Part shown: positions 1 to 9,100 of the stretch, one piece after another
How the letters are laid out: every line of letters begins with the position of its first letter
Numbering within the stretch: the stretch's first letter is position 1
Source of the DNA: Bacteroidia bacterium
Lineage (GTDB): Bacteria; Bacteroidota; Bacteroidia; M30B66
Assembly (NCBI GenBank): GCA_018401705.1
Contig: JAGYKL010000015.1
Coordinates: 29,813-93,812 of the forward strand
Length of the DNA stretch: 64,000 nt
Reading direction: 5' to 3'
Program-made: the position numbers and the translations under genes
The notes under the pieces: generated by a model
Databases searched by the model: none
What the model saw: the letters and a program-made list of their open reading frames with translations, nothing else
What the model was told of the DNA's origin: nothing

Positions 1-145
1 AAGGATTCCAAGCATTGAATTGCATTTGAAAGCCTGGTGCTTGTTGCTGATAAGTTGTTGTAGTAGTTTGTTGTTGAACCACAACTTGAGAACTAGCCTG
101 AAGATAAAACATCATCATTGCTAAAGAGAGGATACTAGGTTTCAT
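1..145 (-). CDS. Secreted protein, N-terminal part only (gene runs off the window)
   Basis: An ATG at 145-143 on the minus strand opens a frame that stays open to the left edge, giving 48 codons. It begins MKPSILSLAMMMFYLQASSQ, which looks like a signal peptide ending near ASSQ. A Gln/Thr-rich low-complexity stretch with the pattern QQQTTTTTYQQQ follows. This organisation (signal peptide plus Q-rich linker) resembles the DUF4476 protein encoded at 13408-14532, whose linker is also Q/V-rich, but too little is visible to assign the family. It is divergent from the PorP/SprF gene, with 133 bases between the two starts. Confidence 0.6.
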   Translation of the reverse strand, partial: MKPSILSLAMMMFYLQASSQVVVQQQTTTTTYQQQAPGFQMQFNAWNP

Positions 146-231
146 AGGCTTAGAATTTTTTCAACTTTATTCAAAGAGTATGCCAAGCTTGAAAAGTTAA
201 AAAGCTATTTAAGGACTTATGCAATAATCTA

Positions 232-261
232 TTTTATGGGCGTTAATTTCCTGTATTTTTG
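232..261 (+). promoter_or_regulatory. Putative Bacteroidota promoter of the PorP/SprF gene
   Basis: TATTTTTG at 254-261 matches the Bacteroidota -7 consensus TAnnTTTG, with a T-rich TTT at 232-234 nineteen bases upstream in the -33 position. The box ends 17 bases before the ATG at 279. This is pattern matching only; the -33 half is weak. Confidence 0.4.
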
Positions 262-278
262 AATTTATTTTTATCGGG

Positions 279-1241
279 ATGCTCAAATTAAACAAGTCAG
301 TATTAATAATAGCTGCTCTGCTCTTTATAGGATTAGCAAAAACCTCTTTGGCTCAGGATCCTTGGTTCAGTCAACCATTTTCAACAGCAATGTATCAGAA
401 CCCTGCACTAACAGGGTTTGCAGATTATTCAAGAATTCAAGCAGGACAAAGGGCTCAAGGAATTGGCTCAGCTGGCTCATTCTTAACAAGTTATTTAGGT
501 GTGGATATAAATTCAAAGAACAATCGATGGGGCTTTGGATTAAGCACAATGTATGATCTTGCTGGTGAAACACTATCATCTTTCTCTCAAGATTTCAACT
601 TAGCCTATAGAATTAAGTTTACAGAAAATGCTGCTTTAAGAATTGGTTTAGGAATAGGCTTCCGCAGCAGGATGATAAACATAGATAAATTAACATTTGG
701 TGATCAGATAGATTCTCGTTACGGGTTTATTTATGCTAGTAATGAACCATTTCCAGCAAGCTCTATAAATTTTATAAATTTTAACACTGGTTTATTCTTT
801 CATAATCGAATACTATTTGCAGGATACACAGCTCACAATTGGAACGAACCCGACCAAAGTTTTTTTCAGACATTCGAATCTAGATTACCTATAAGACATA
901 GTTTTCAATTTGGAATAAATGCATTTAACTCTGACAACTCAAAATTTAGCATTAAGCCATCAGCTCAATATAGGGTACAACAAAATTTCTCAAGTTTAAT
1001 TTTGGGAAGTGCTTTTCATTATAAAGCGATTTCTTTTGGCCTCTATTCTAACTTTGAAGAATACTTTGGAAGCTCTATAGGCTTAATCAAAAAGAGATTT
1101 CAAATACGCTATAGTTATGACTTTTTTACTTCAAGACTTACCGGTAATTACTCAGGTGCGCACGAAATCACATTTGGACTTCAACTAGGAAAAGGAAAAG
1201 AAAATCGAGTTGAAAATAAGTGGTTAGAGCCATTGTTCTAA
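279..1241 (+). CDS. PorP/SprF family type IX secretion system membrane protein
   Basis: 320 residues with a signal peptide ending at about residue 25 (TSLAQ|DPWFSQPF). The opening of the mature part, with the pattern QDPxFSQ...MYQNPALTGF, is the hallmark of the PorP/SprF family, and the remainder alternates short beta-type strands up to an aromatic C-terminus, as expected for an outer-membrane barrel. In this family PorP and SprF act in or beside the T9SS, which exports proteins with C-terminal sorting domains; many genomes carry several paralogues paired with giant CHU_C proteins. Here no such partner is adjacent: the nearest proteins of that kind are the giants at 45-60 kb. The length is typical. 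The precise role of this paralogue cannot be read from the sequence. Confidence 0.88.
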   Translation: MLKLNKSVLIIAALLFIGLAKTSLAQDPWFSQPFSTAMYQNPALTGFADYSRIQAGQRAQGIGSAGSFLTSYLGVDINSKNNRWGFGLSTMYDLAGETLSSFSQDFNLAYRIKFTENAALRIGLGIGFRSRMINIDKLTFGDQIDSRYGFIYASNEPFPASSINFINFNTGLFFHNRILFAGYTAHNWNEPDQSFFQTFESRLPIRHSFQFGINAFNSDNSKFSIKPSAQYRVQQNFSSLILGSAFHYKAISFGLYSNFEEYFGSSIGLIKKRFQIRYSYDFFTSRLTGNYSGAHEITFGLQLGKGKENRVENKWLEPLF

Positions 1242-1333
1242 TTTCATATTTAATAAATTAAATAATCACTTGCACTGAAAGCGGCAAGTTCAAATCATTT
1301 ATTCTTAAATAAAAACCAATAAATTAACCTTCG

Positions 1334-2209
1334 ATGAATCCATTTTCGACAACATATAAAAATGATATTTCAGACCAGGTATTGGTCAAAGAGATTCTTG
1401 ATGGAAATAAGAAATCTTTAAATGGATTAATTCTCAGGCATCAACCATTTATATATAACATTGCTTGGAAAATGTTGGGAGATCCTGTTAAGGCTGAGGA
1501 TTTAACCCAAGAGGCTTTGCTTAAAATTATTTCCAACTTAAATTCATTCCAAGGCAAAAGCTCGTTCCGAACATGGGCTTATAGAATTGTTCGAAATCAT
1601 TTCTTAAACGATCAGAAAAAACCAAGTAATTTATTTGCCTCAAATTTTGAAGAATTGGGACTTCTGCTTGATAGTAGCGAGAGTATTGATTTGAGTGAAG
1701 AAGAACAAGAGAATAAAAAGGAAGAGATTCGAGAAGTTAGATTGCAGTGCCTATCGGGCATGCTACTATGTCTCTCAAAAGAACAAAGACTCATTTATTT
1801 AATTGGGGATATTTTTGGCGCTGATCATACAATTGGCTCAGAAATTATGGAAATATCAAAAGATAATTACAGAAAGAAGCTAAGCAATGCTCGAAAGGAT
1901 TTACATAATTTCATGCTCAACAAATGTGGTTTGGTTAATAAAGCAAACCCATGCAGGTGTAATAAAAAGGTGACTGTAGCTCTTGAAACAGGAATGATAG
2001 ATGCTAGGAATCTCTTGTTCAATAGAAAAGAGTTCAGCACATTTAAGGCTGCCTTAGAGCCTGATGCTAATTATTTAGTTGATGAATCTGAAGATATTTA
2101 TTCAGAATTACATCGAGATCACAGCTTCAAAACGCAGTACGATAAAAAGAATTTCTTAGAAATAATTCTTGAAAGTCCCAATTGGCGTGACCGATTGAAT
2201 CTTAATTAA
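1334..2209 (+). CDS. ECF-like sigma-70 family RNA polymerase sigma factor with C-terminal extension
   Basis: 291 residues. Residues 20-90 show sigma region 2 (FIYNIAWKMLGDPVKAEDLTQE, then the SSFRTWAYRIVRNHFL motif), and residues about 135-195 form region 4 (LSKEQRLIYLIGDIFG, then a helix-turn-helix-like segment ending NYRKKLSNARKDL). After region 4 there is a further stretch of about 95 residues that begins with a Cys-rich motif CGLVNKANPCRCNKK. I recall this motif from a group of ECF-like sigmas in which the C-terminal tail replaces or assists a separate anti-sigma factor. No anti-sigma gene is adjacent. The gene stands alone between the PorP/SprF gene and a terminator hairpin, so its regulon is unknown. 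Confidence 0.85.
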   Translation: MNPFSTTYKNDISDQVLVKEILDGNKKSLNGLILRHQPFIYNIAWKMLGDPVKAEDLTQEALLKIISNLNSFQGKSSFRTWAYRIVRNHFLNDQKKPSNLFASNFEELGLLLDSSESIDLSEEEQENKKEEIREVRLQCLSGMLLCLSKEQRLIYLIGDIFGADHTIGSEIMEISKDNYRKKLSNARKDLHNFMLNKCGLVNKANPCRCNKKVTVALETGMIDARNLLFNRKEFSTFKAALEPDANYLVDESEDIYSELHRDHSFKTQYDKKNFLEIILESPNWRDRLNLN

Positions 2210-2240
2210 GTTTTTTTTTCAAAAAAGTCTTCACACATTC

Positions 2241-2275
2241 AAAAACCTCTTGTCTAAATAGGCAAAGAGGTTTTT
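2241..2275 (+). terminator. Rho-independent terminator after the sigma-factor gene
   Basis: Perfect 11-bp inverted repeat: arms AAAAACCTCTT (2241-2251) and AAGAGGTTTTT (2265-2275) around a 13-base loop, ending in a T-run. It lies 31 bases after the sigma-factor stop. The descending arm touches the ATG of the next gene at 2276, so it also forms that gene's immediate 5' flank. Confidence 0.75.
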
Positions 2276-2632
2276 ATGCTTTTAACCATTCGCGTTGTAT
2301 TAATTCTGTATGGAATAATTGCCCTTGGAACAGGTTTCTTAGGCATAACTGCTGCTTATGACGCTTCAACAATAACACCTGCTCAAGACAATAATCACAG
2401 ATTTGTTGCTGCAATTTGGGCTTCGATGTCATTAGCGTTTTTCTACACAGCTTGGCAGCCATCAGAAGTTGCACTTTTTCGATTTTTAATGATTGCCGTT
2501 TTTATTGGAGGCCTAGTTCGGGCTTATGGACTAAGGTATTACCCTCCAAGTGCATTTATGATTTTCGGCATATTCATAGAATTAATACCACCAGCACTAC
2601 TGGTTTTGATGCACATAAAACTATTGAATTAA
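2276..2632 (+). CDS. DUF4345-like small integral membrane protein
   Basis: 118 residues with four predicted membrane helices (about residues 5-25, 43-61, 66-84 and 92-114). The pattern of a central RFVAAIW...A..YTAW segment followed by RF..I..F.GG..R and a final short hydrophobic helix is that of the DUF4345 family, whose function is not known. The start is the first ATG after an in-frame stop at 2255-2257. It begins on the base after the terminator hairpin and has no ribosome-binding site, so expression may depend on read-through or on a start I cannot see. The next gene (SDR) follows after 24 bases. Confidence 0.65.
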   Translation: MLLTIRVVLILYGIIALGTGFLGITAAYDASTITPAQDNNHRFVAAIWASMSLAFFYTAWQPSEVALFRFLMIAVFIGGLVRAYGLRYYPPSAFMIFGIFIELIPPALLVLMHIKLLN

Positions 2633-2656
2633 AGTTCACTCTGAGAAACTATAAAT

Positions 2657-3421
2657 ATGATTAACTCAAAGCAAAATATACTTATTACAGGAGGAGGTTC
2701 TGGCATCGGGCTTTCACTTGCTCGCAAGTTTTTAGAACATGGTTACACAGTTATTATAACTGGTAGAAGCCTGTCGAAACTTGAGGAAGCAAAAAAGGAA
2801 CTGAACCAATTACATATTTTCCAAAGTGATGTAACTGTTGATGAAGATGCAAAGAGTTTGGCAAAACAAATTCATAAAGATTTTGGAGGCATAGATATTC
2901 TTATCAATAATGCAGGAATTATGAATTTCATTGATTCAGGTGATGAAGGCAATGATTTAAAGAAACAATTCAATGAGATAGAAATCAACTACCACGCCCC
3001 TATTCGAATGTTGCATTATTTCTTACCTCAATTGAAAAAGAGTAAAAATGCAATTTTAATAAACGTTTCATCTGGTTTAGCTTATGTTACATTCTCCCAA
3101 GCCCCTGTATATTCAGGAACCAAAGCAGCTCTTCATTTTTGGACTCAAGCCATCAGACCTCAACTAAAACAACATAACATTAAAGTAGTAGAGCTACTTC
3201 CCCCTGTTGTTGATACTAAACTTGCTCAGGACGCTAACATGGAAGACGAAAGTCTTAAACCAATGCCGCCCGATAAGATGGCAGAGCTTTTTTGGAAAGA
3301 CTTTATTAAAGGCAAGGAAGAAATAACTCCTGGCCTTTCAAAGCAACTTAAATTAATGAGTCGCTTAGCACCAAAATTTATTTTCAATCAACTGAACAAA
3401 CAATCTATTCCTAATAAATAA
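2657..3421 (+). CDS. Short-chain dehydrogenase/reductase (SDR) family oxidoreductase
   Basis: 254 residues with a Rossmann fold. The cofactor motif TGGGSGIG lies at residues 11-18, NNAG at about 84-87, the catalytic Ser in NVSSG at about 135, and the YSGTK motif (Tyr and Lys of YxxxK) near 152-156. Length and motifs fit classical, cytoplasmic SDRs of the DltE-like type that reduce carbonyls with NAD(P)H; the substrate is not predictable. It is followed after 4 bases by the first of two DUF1772 membrane proteins, so the three are probably co-transcribed. Confidence 0.88.
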   Translation: MINSKQNILITGGGSGIGLSLARKFLEHGYTVIITGRSLSKLEEAKKELNQLHIFQSDVTVDEDAKSLAKQIHKDFGGIDILINNAGIMNFIDSGDEGNDLKKQFNEIEINYHAPIRMLHYFLPQLKKSKNAILINVSSGLAYVTFSQAPVYSGTKAALHFWTQAIRPQLKQHNIKVVELLPPVVDTKLAQDANMEDESLKPMPPDKMAELFWKDFIKGKEEITPGLSKQLKLMSRLAPKFIFNQLNKQSIPNK

Positions 3422-3425
3422 GACT

Positions 3426-3884
3426 ATGAAAATAAAAGCTACTGCTTTAGCGGTATTTACAATTAGTGGATCTTTTGGCATCTTGCTAGCAATGGGACTT
3501 GGATTTGGAATCTTCTGGAAAACTCTTGATCCATTGACATTCATGCAGGTCTTTTCAGCTGAATTCCCCTACTTCATTGTACCCACTGTTTTAATGCTAC
3601 TGCCAGCTTTGGTCTCTACGATAGTTTTGGTCATTAGGTATAAACATCAAAAAGAGATTCGACAACCTTGGATTTATGCAATGGCAGGAATGATCATTGC
3701 TTTTACTATAACAAATATGTACCATTTACCTGTCAATTTAGGTTTTATGGAATTAAAATACACTGCCACTGAAGCAGCAAATAAACTTAATTTATGGATT
3801 ATCCTTCATTGGGTTAGAACAGCTGCCGTTCTGATGTCAGCTTTATTTGCTATTAAAGCTATTCAGACTTCAGATAACCATTAA
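3426..3884 (+). CDS. DUF1772-like membrane protein, copy 1
   Basis: 152 residues with four predicted membrane helices. The segments LDPLTFMQVFSAEFP near residues 35-50 and YHLPVNLGFMELKYTATEA near 101-118, followed by an LHWVRT segment at about 129, are characteristic of DUF1772/anthrone-oxygenase-like proteins, most of which are uncharacterised. It is a tandem paralogue of the next gene: both share the LDPxxFM motif, the YHLPxNLxFM motif and the HWxR motif at matching positions. It probably belongs to an operon with the upstream SDR gene (4-base gap). Confidence 0.75.
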   Translation: MKIKATALAVFTISGSFGILLAMGLGFGIFWKTLDPLTFMQVFSAEFPYFIVPTVLMLLPALVSTIVLVIRYKHQKEIRQPWIYAMAGMIIAFTITNMYHLPVNLGFMELKYTATEAANKLNLWIILHWVRTAAVLMSALFAIKAIQTSDNH

Positions 3885-3908
3885 ATCAATCAGAGAATAT
3901 TAAATCCA

Positions 3909-4373
3909 ATGAACATGAAAAAAGCCTTACCCTATATTTCAATTATATCTATTGCTGCTTTCGCAGGAAACATGATAAATATCGGACTTAGCTACGGCAT
4001 TCACTGGCAATCTTTAGATCCTTTCGCATTTATGGAATCTTTCAAAGTAGATTTTCCGCTTTTATTAGGACCTACATCTGCCACATTAATGCCTGCATTT
4101 ATTGGAACTCTCGGGTTAGTCTTTGCAAGCAAAGATGATAAATCTGCGAGACGCTTTTGGCTTTATGCTTTTATAGGACTGATGCTTATCAATATCCAAA
4201 CTGTAGCATACCATTTACCTATGAACTTAGATTTTATGGATTTAAAATACACTGCAGAAGAGGCAACAAGCAAGTTACAAGGGTGGATATTCTTTCATTG
4301 GATACGAGTGGTTGTAGCCATCGTTGCCGGATCATTTGCAGTTAAGGCCTTTCAAATTTCAAATAATAAGTAA
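3909..4373 (+). CDS. DUF1772-like membrane protein, copy 2
   Basis: 154 residues, four predicted helices, collinear with the preceding gene along its whole length (LDPFAFMESFKVDFPLLLGPT; YHLPMNLDFMDLKYTAEEA; FFHWIRV). The copies have diverged clearly, so the duplication is not recent. A second ATG two codons downstream (3915) is an equally good start. Function unknown. It lies 24 bases after copy 1 in the same direction. Confidence 0.75.
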   Translation: MNMKKALPYISIISIAAFAGNMINIGLSYGIHWQSLDPFAFMESFKVDFPLLLGPTSATLMPAFIGTLGLVFASKDDKSARRFWLYAFIGLMLINIQTVAYHLPMNLDFMDLKYTAEEATSKLQGWIFFHWIRVVVAIVAGSFAVKAFQISNNK

Positions 4374-4439
4374 CTAAAGCTAATATCAAACTATTATAGA
4401 AACTTTACAATTATCAATATCCAAGCTATAATAGGCTCT

Positions 4440-4882
4440 ATGAGTATTATCCTTGCCTTTAATTGGTGGATTAAACCTCGAATTGCAAAGCTTTCGATTT
4501 ATGATGCTCTGCTACCTTTTGTATTTTTAAATACGTTTAGATACCTAGGTTTATCATTTATGGCGAAGGAGCAGTTTTATTCTGGTTTCCCTGCGATTTT
4601 CTAAATACTGTGGGCATTTGGGATATGTCTACAGCGATTCTAGCAGTGATTGCTTCTATTTCATTAAAGACAAAATGGAAGTTTGCAATTCCTCTGGTCT
4701 GGATATTTAACATCGTTGGGTTTTCTGACTTAATTGTGGCGTTTCCTCAGTTCTTTGGCAATAAACTTTATAATCATGATTTGGGTTTTATCTGGTTAAT
4801 GTTTGTTACCTATGGGCTAATGACATTCTTAAGTCATATCTATATTTTCAGTAAGTTGATAAGACACGCGAGAAAGAATTAA
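4440..4882 (+). pseudogene. Integral membrane protein gene interrupted by one frameshift
   Basis: Two overlapping open segments make one protein if a single base is restored. The first runs from ATG 4440 to a stop at 4602-4604 (54 codons). The second, in the frame one base back, is open through the same stretch and ends at 4882. The join is best at the GG of 4561-4562: adding one G lets the text ...NTFRYLGLSFM continue as GEGAVLFWFPCDFLN and on to WDMSTAILAV. The reconstructed protein of about 147 residues has roughly four or five membrane helices. It resembles a widespread family of small uncharacterised membrane proteins with an FRYxGL motif near the N-terminus. The frame is open further back to the previous stop (4371-4373), without another ATG. 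It is either a sequencing error in a G-run or a decayed gene. Confidence 0.6.
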
Positions 4883-4948
4883 GATACAAATCAAATAAAA
4901 TGTGAATCTTTTATTATATTTAAAAATTAAATTTAAATATTGATTCAT

Positions 4949-5161
4949 ATGTCTTCAAAAGAAAGTAATGTAAAAAGTAAAGTTGCAGCAGCATATCAAC
5001 AATTTCAATTGAAGGGGCTAAATTCTTATGGAAAATATCTAGAAAAAGAGATAAAAAATTCTAAAGGGAAGGATTCCAAGAAGATGTATTTCAAGTACTT
5101 GGAAAAAGAACTTTCCAAGAATAATAAGAGAATTGATAAGATTAGTGCTAAAGTGAAGTAA
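4949..5161 (+). CDS. Small lysine-rich protein of unknown function
   Basis: 70 residues from the ATG at 4949; an in-frame TTG at 4940 would add three residues but ATG is preferred. The sequence is very rich in Lys and Ser and is predicted to be helical, with a repeated short motif (YGKYLEKEIKNSKGKDSKK, then YFKYLEKELSKN) suggesting an internal duplication of about 24 residues. There is no signal peptide or membrane helix. I do not recognise the family; the basic composition would fit nucleic-acid or membrane-surface binding, but that is only inference. Confidence 0.5.
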   Translation: MSSKESNVKSKVAAAYQQFQLKGLNSYGKYLEKEIKNSKGKDSKKMYFKYLEKELSKNNKRIDKISAKVK

Positions 5162-5181
5162 TACTTTTACTAAGTAACATT

Positions 5182-5574
5182 ATGCTGGAGTTCATTCTTA
5201 ACGCAGAATTTGAAGTCAGTCCTAAGACTCTATTTCAAGCCTGGCTAAGTCCCAAGTCGCACTCTAAAATGACTGGAGGGAAAGCTAATATAAATAGTAA
5301 ACAAGGCTCTAAATTCAGTGCTTGGGATGGCTATATAAAAGATAAAAATTTGATTATTGAACCTTATTCAAGAATACTTCAATCTTGGAGAACATCTGAA
5401 TTTGAAGCCGATGAAGAAGATTCGCAAATAGAAATTTTACTTCTTGAAATAGAATTAGGAACTCGATTAACATTAATTCATAAAAATCTTGGTCCAAACG
5501 GTGAAAAACACAAGGCTGGCTGGGAAGATCATTATTTTGAGCCAATGAAATGCTATTTTAATTCATCAAAATAA
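5182..5574 (+). CDS. SRPBCC (AHSA1-like) domain protein
   Basis: 130 residues forming one START-like/SRPBCC fold of the Aha1 type. The N-terminal beta strand EFEVSPKTLFQAWLSPKSHSKMTGG, the central YIKDKNLIIEPYSRILQSWR, and the final helix starting KAGWEDHYFEPMKCYF match this family, which binds hydrophobic ligands or assists other proteins. It stands only seven bases before the DUF4287-DUF5655 gene in the same direction. At 31497 the same kind of domain is fused directly to a DUF4287 domain, suggesting that the two activities belong together. Confidence 0.8.
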   Translation: MLEFILNAEFEVSPKTLFQAWLSPKSHSKMTGGKANINSKQGSKFSAWDGYIKDKNLIIEPYSRILQSWRTSEFEADEEDSQIEILLLEIELGTRLTLIHKNLGPNGEKHKAGWEDHYFEPMKCYFNSSK

Positions 5575-5581
5575 ACTCAAA

Positions 5582-6124
5582 TTGGATTCTGCTCTCAAAA
5601 CAATGATTTCAAATATGCCTTCTAAAACGGGCAAATCTCTTGATGAATGGAAGAAGGTCTTATCGATTAAAAGCTTTACAAAGCATTCTGAGGCGTTGAA
5701 CTTTCTTAAAACTGAATATGGTGTTTCTCATGGATTCGCAAATACAATAGTTGCATTATCAAAAGATGGTCAATCAAATCCTGATGATTTATTGGCGAAG
5801 CAATATCAGGGCAAAGAGCATCTATCACCGATTTATAATAAGCTTAAGGATATTATAGTAAAATTTGGCGATGATATAAAGATAGTTCCCAAAAAAGACA
5901 GTGTGAGTTTTGTAAGAAAAAGGCAATTTATTCTTATCAAACCTGCAACTAAATCTAGGGTAGATATTGGTTTAAAATTAAAGGATTTCCCTGTTAACAA
6001 TCGCCTTGAGAATTCAGGTCCTTTCGGAACAATGTGCACACACCGAGTAAAAATCGAAAATATCAATCAAATCAATTCTCAACTTGTTGTCTGGCTGGAA
6101 GAGTCATATCATCAAGCTTACTAA
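5582..6124 (+). CDS. DUF4287 and DUF5655 domain protein
   Basis: 180 residues from a TTG start. The beginning MDSALKTMISNMPSKTGKSLDEW looks like the natural start of DUF4287 proteins; an ATG at 5603 is the alternative. Residues 1-60 are DUF4287, with the signature KTGKSLDEW followed by LKTEYGVSHGFANTIVALS. Residues about 80-180 are DUF5655 (SPIYNKLKDIIVKFGDDIKI, then FVRKRQFILIKPATKSRVDIGL, and a final WLEESYHQAY). Both are domains of unknown function, cytoplasmic by appearance. The gene forms a likely two-gene operon with the SRPBCC gene upstream and converges on metH with 15 bases between the stop codons. Confidence 0.82.
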   Translation: MDSALKTMISNMPSKTGKSLDEWKKVLSIKSFTKHSEALNFLKTEYGVSHGFANTIVALSKDGQSNPDDLLAKQYQGKEHLSPIYNKLKDIIVKFGDDIKIVPKKDSVSFVRKRQFILIKPATKSRVDIGLKLKDFPVNNRLENSGPFGTMCTHRVKIENINQINSQLVVWLEESYHQAY

Positions 6125-6139
6125 AGAAAAAGAAACAAA

Positions 6140-9100
6140 TTAACCTTCAACTGCACTTGCAGACACAGCTTGAATATCATAAGAAAGCACAGGACTTAGC
6201 CAACGTTCCATTTCAGAAATTGACTTATTCTTCCTTTGAGCATATTCGTCAACCTGATCTTTTTTAATCTTCCCTAAACCAAAATATTTGCTTTCAGGAT
6301 GAGAAAAGTACCAGCCGCTAACAGCTGCAGTTGGATACATGGCAAAGCTCTCGGTTAAAGTGATTCCTGTATTCTGTGTGGCATTAAGTAAAGAAAACAA
6401 GAGTTCTTTCTCAGTATGATCAGGACAGGCAGGATACCCTGGTGCCGGGCGAATACCTTGGTACTTCTCGTGAATTAATTGATCATTATCAAGACTTTCA
6501 TTCTTGGCAAACCCCCAATATTCTTTTCTCACTCGTTGATGCAACCTTTCAGCAAAAGCCTCTGCAAGCCTGTCTGCTAATGCTTTTAAAAGAATCGCGT
6601 TGTAATCATCGTGGTTAGCTTCGAACCGAGCAACATGCTCTTCGATGCCTATACCTGCTGTAACTGCAAATCCACCGATGTAATCATTCAACTGACTTTC
6701 TTTAGGGGCGACAAAATCACTTAAACAATAATTAGCTTGACCTTTTGCCTTTTTATTTTGTTGTCTGAGATTATGCACTACTTCTAACACTTCATCTCTA
6801 GCATCAGAGGAATAAATCTCAATATCATCGCCAATGCTATTGGCAGGCCAAATCCCAATCACGCCTCTGGCGGTAAGCCATTTTTCTTTAATAATCTGCT
6901 CAAGCATTTGTTTAGCATCATTAAAAAGCTTCTGAGCTTCAACACCAACAACTTCATCTGTTAATATTGCAGGGTATTTTCCATGCAATTCCCAGGTTGA
7001 GAAAAATGGAGTCCAGTCAATATACTTTGCTAATTCAGAAAGATCATAATTATCAAATACAGTTATTCCTGGCTTTTCTGGCACATAAATATTGCCTTCA
7101 TTAAAATCAACATGATGTTTATTCTCTCTAGCATCTGCTATTGAAATATAGTCTTTTGCAGAGGTTCTTCCTGCATGCTGAACTCTGATTTTTTCGTATT
7201 CCTCATTAATTGAGGCCATAAATGCAGGCCGTTGTTCGTCTTGGATTAAAGCTCCTGCAACCGGAACAGAACGGGATGCGTCGAGAACATGAACCACTGG
7301 TCCGCTATAATTTGGAGCTATCTTAACAGCTGTATGAGTTTTTGAAGTCGTTGCTCCTCCAATGAGAAGTGGTATTTTAAAGCCTTGAGTTTCCATCTCA
7401 CGGGCAACCGTGACCATTTCATCAAGTGAAGGAGTGATTAGCCCACTTAAACCAATTATATCTGCGTTAATTTCTTTAGCTTTATCGAGAATACGTTGAT
7501 AAGGAACCATTACACCCATATCAACAATTTCATAATTGTTGCAGCCTAAAACCACACCAACTATGTTTTTTCCAATATCATGAACATCTCCTTTTACTGT
7601 AGCCATGAGAATTGTACCATTTGAATTTGATACGCCTTCTTCTTTCTCTGCTTCAATGTATGGCAGCAAATATGCCACAGCCTTTTTCATAACTCGGGCT
7701 GATTTAACAACCTGAGGAAGGAACATTTTTCCACTTCCAAAAAGGTCACCCACATGATTCATTCCAGCCATTAAGGGACCTTCAATCACTTCGAGAGGTT
7801 TATTAAATAAATGTCGACACTCTTCTGTGTCTGCATCTATATATTCAACAATACCTTTAACAAGAGCATGAGTTAACCTTTCCTTTACAGGAAGGTTCCT
7901 CCAGGCCTCATCACGTTCTTGAACCTTGCCTTTAGTTTTTATTGTCTCTGCAAATTCAACCAGTCGTTCAGTAGCATCTTCCCTTCTGTTAAGGAGGACA
8001 TCCTCAACCAATTCAAGTAAATCTTTAGGAATTTCTTCATAAACTTCAAGCTGTCCTGCATTTACAATACCCATATCTAATCCTGCGCGAATAGCGTGAT
8101 ATAGAAACGCACTATGCATCGCTTCTCTAACATAATCATTTCCTCTAAAAGAGAATGAGATATTAGAAACCCCTCCACTTACACGCACGCCGGGTAAATT
8201 CTCTTTAATCCAGCGAGTCGCTTTTATAAAATCAACAGCATAATTATTATGTTCTTCAATACCTGTGGCTACAGTTAGAATATTAGGATCGAAAATAATA
8301 TCTGTTGCCGGAAAATGAACCTGCTCAGTTAAAATCGTGTAGGCTCTTTTACATATCTGAATTCTTCGTTCGTAAGAATCGGCTTGGCCATCTTCATCAA
8401 AAGCCATGACAACAACAGCAGCACCATAGCGCTTAACAAGTTTTGCCTGAGAAATAAAATTCGCCTCCCCTTCTTTTAATGAGATAGAATTCACAATAGA
8501 TTTTCCTTGGACGCATTTTAAACCGGCTTCAATAACGCTCCATTTTGAAGAGTCGATCATCACAGGCAACTTGGCGATATCAGGCTCTGAAGCCATGAGA
8601 TTCAGGAATTTAACCATTACGGCTTCTGAATCTAGCATACCTTCATCCATATTCACATCTAGAATTTGTGCTCCGCCTTCTACCTGATGCAATGCAACAG
8701 TTAAGGCTTCTTCATAATTCTCCTCACGGATGAGACGGGCAAATTTTCTTGAACCGGTAACATTAGTTCGTTCACCAATATTTACAAAGTTGGTTTCAGG
8801 TCTAATTGTAACAGGTTCAAGTCCGCTGTAAAAGGGCAAACTTTCGTTTTGAGGTATTTGATGCGGCTTATATGTTTCGGCCAATTTAGCAATTGCCCGG
8901 ATGTGGTCAGGGGTTGTTCCGCAACATCCACCAATGATGTTTACAAAATTACTGTCGAGATATTCTTTGATTTGCTCGGCCATTTGCTCAGGACTTTCAT
9001 CATATTCTCCAAAAGCATTTGGTAATCCAGCATTAGGGTGGGCTGAGATTCTGAATTTGGCATTTTTTGCCAATGTTTCGATGTAAGGCTTTAGTTGCCT

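Noticed and set aside
1268..1289. Hairpin ACTTGC/GCAAGT after the PorP/SprF gene as a terminator
   Set aside because: Only six base pairs with a ten-base loop and no T-run follow it.
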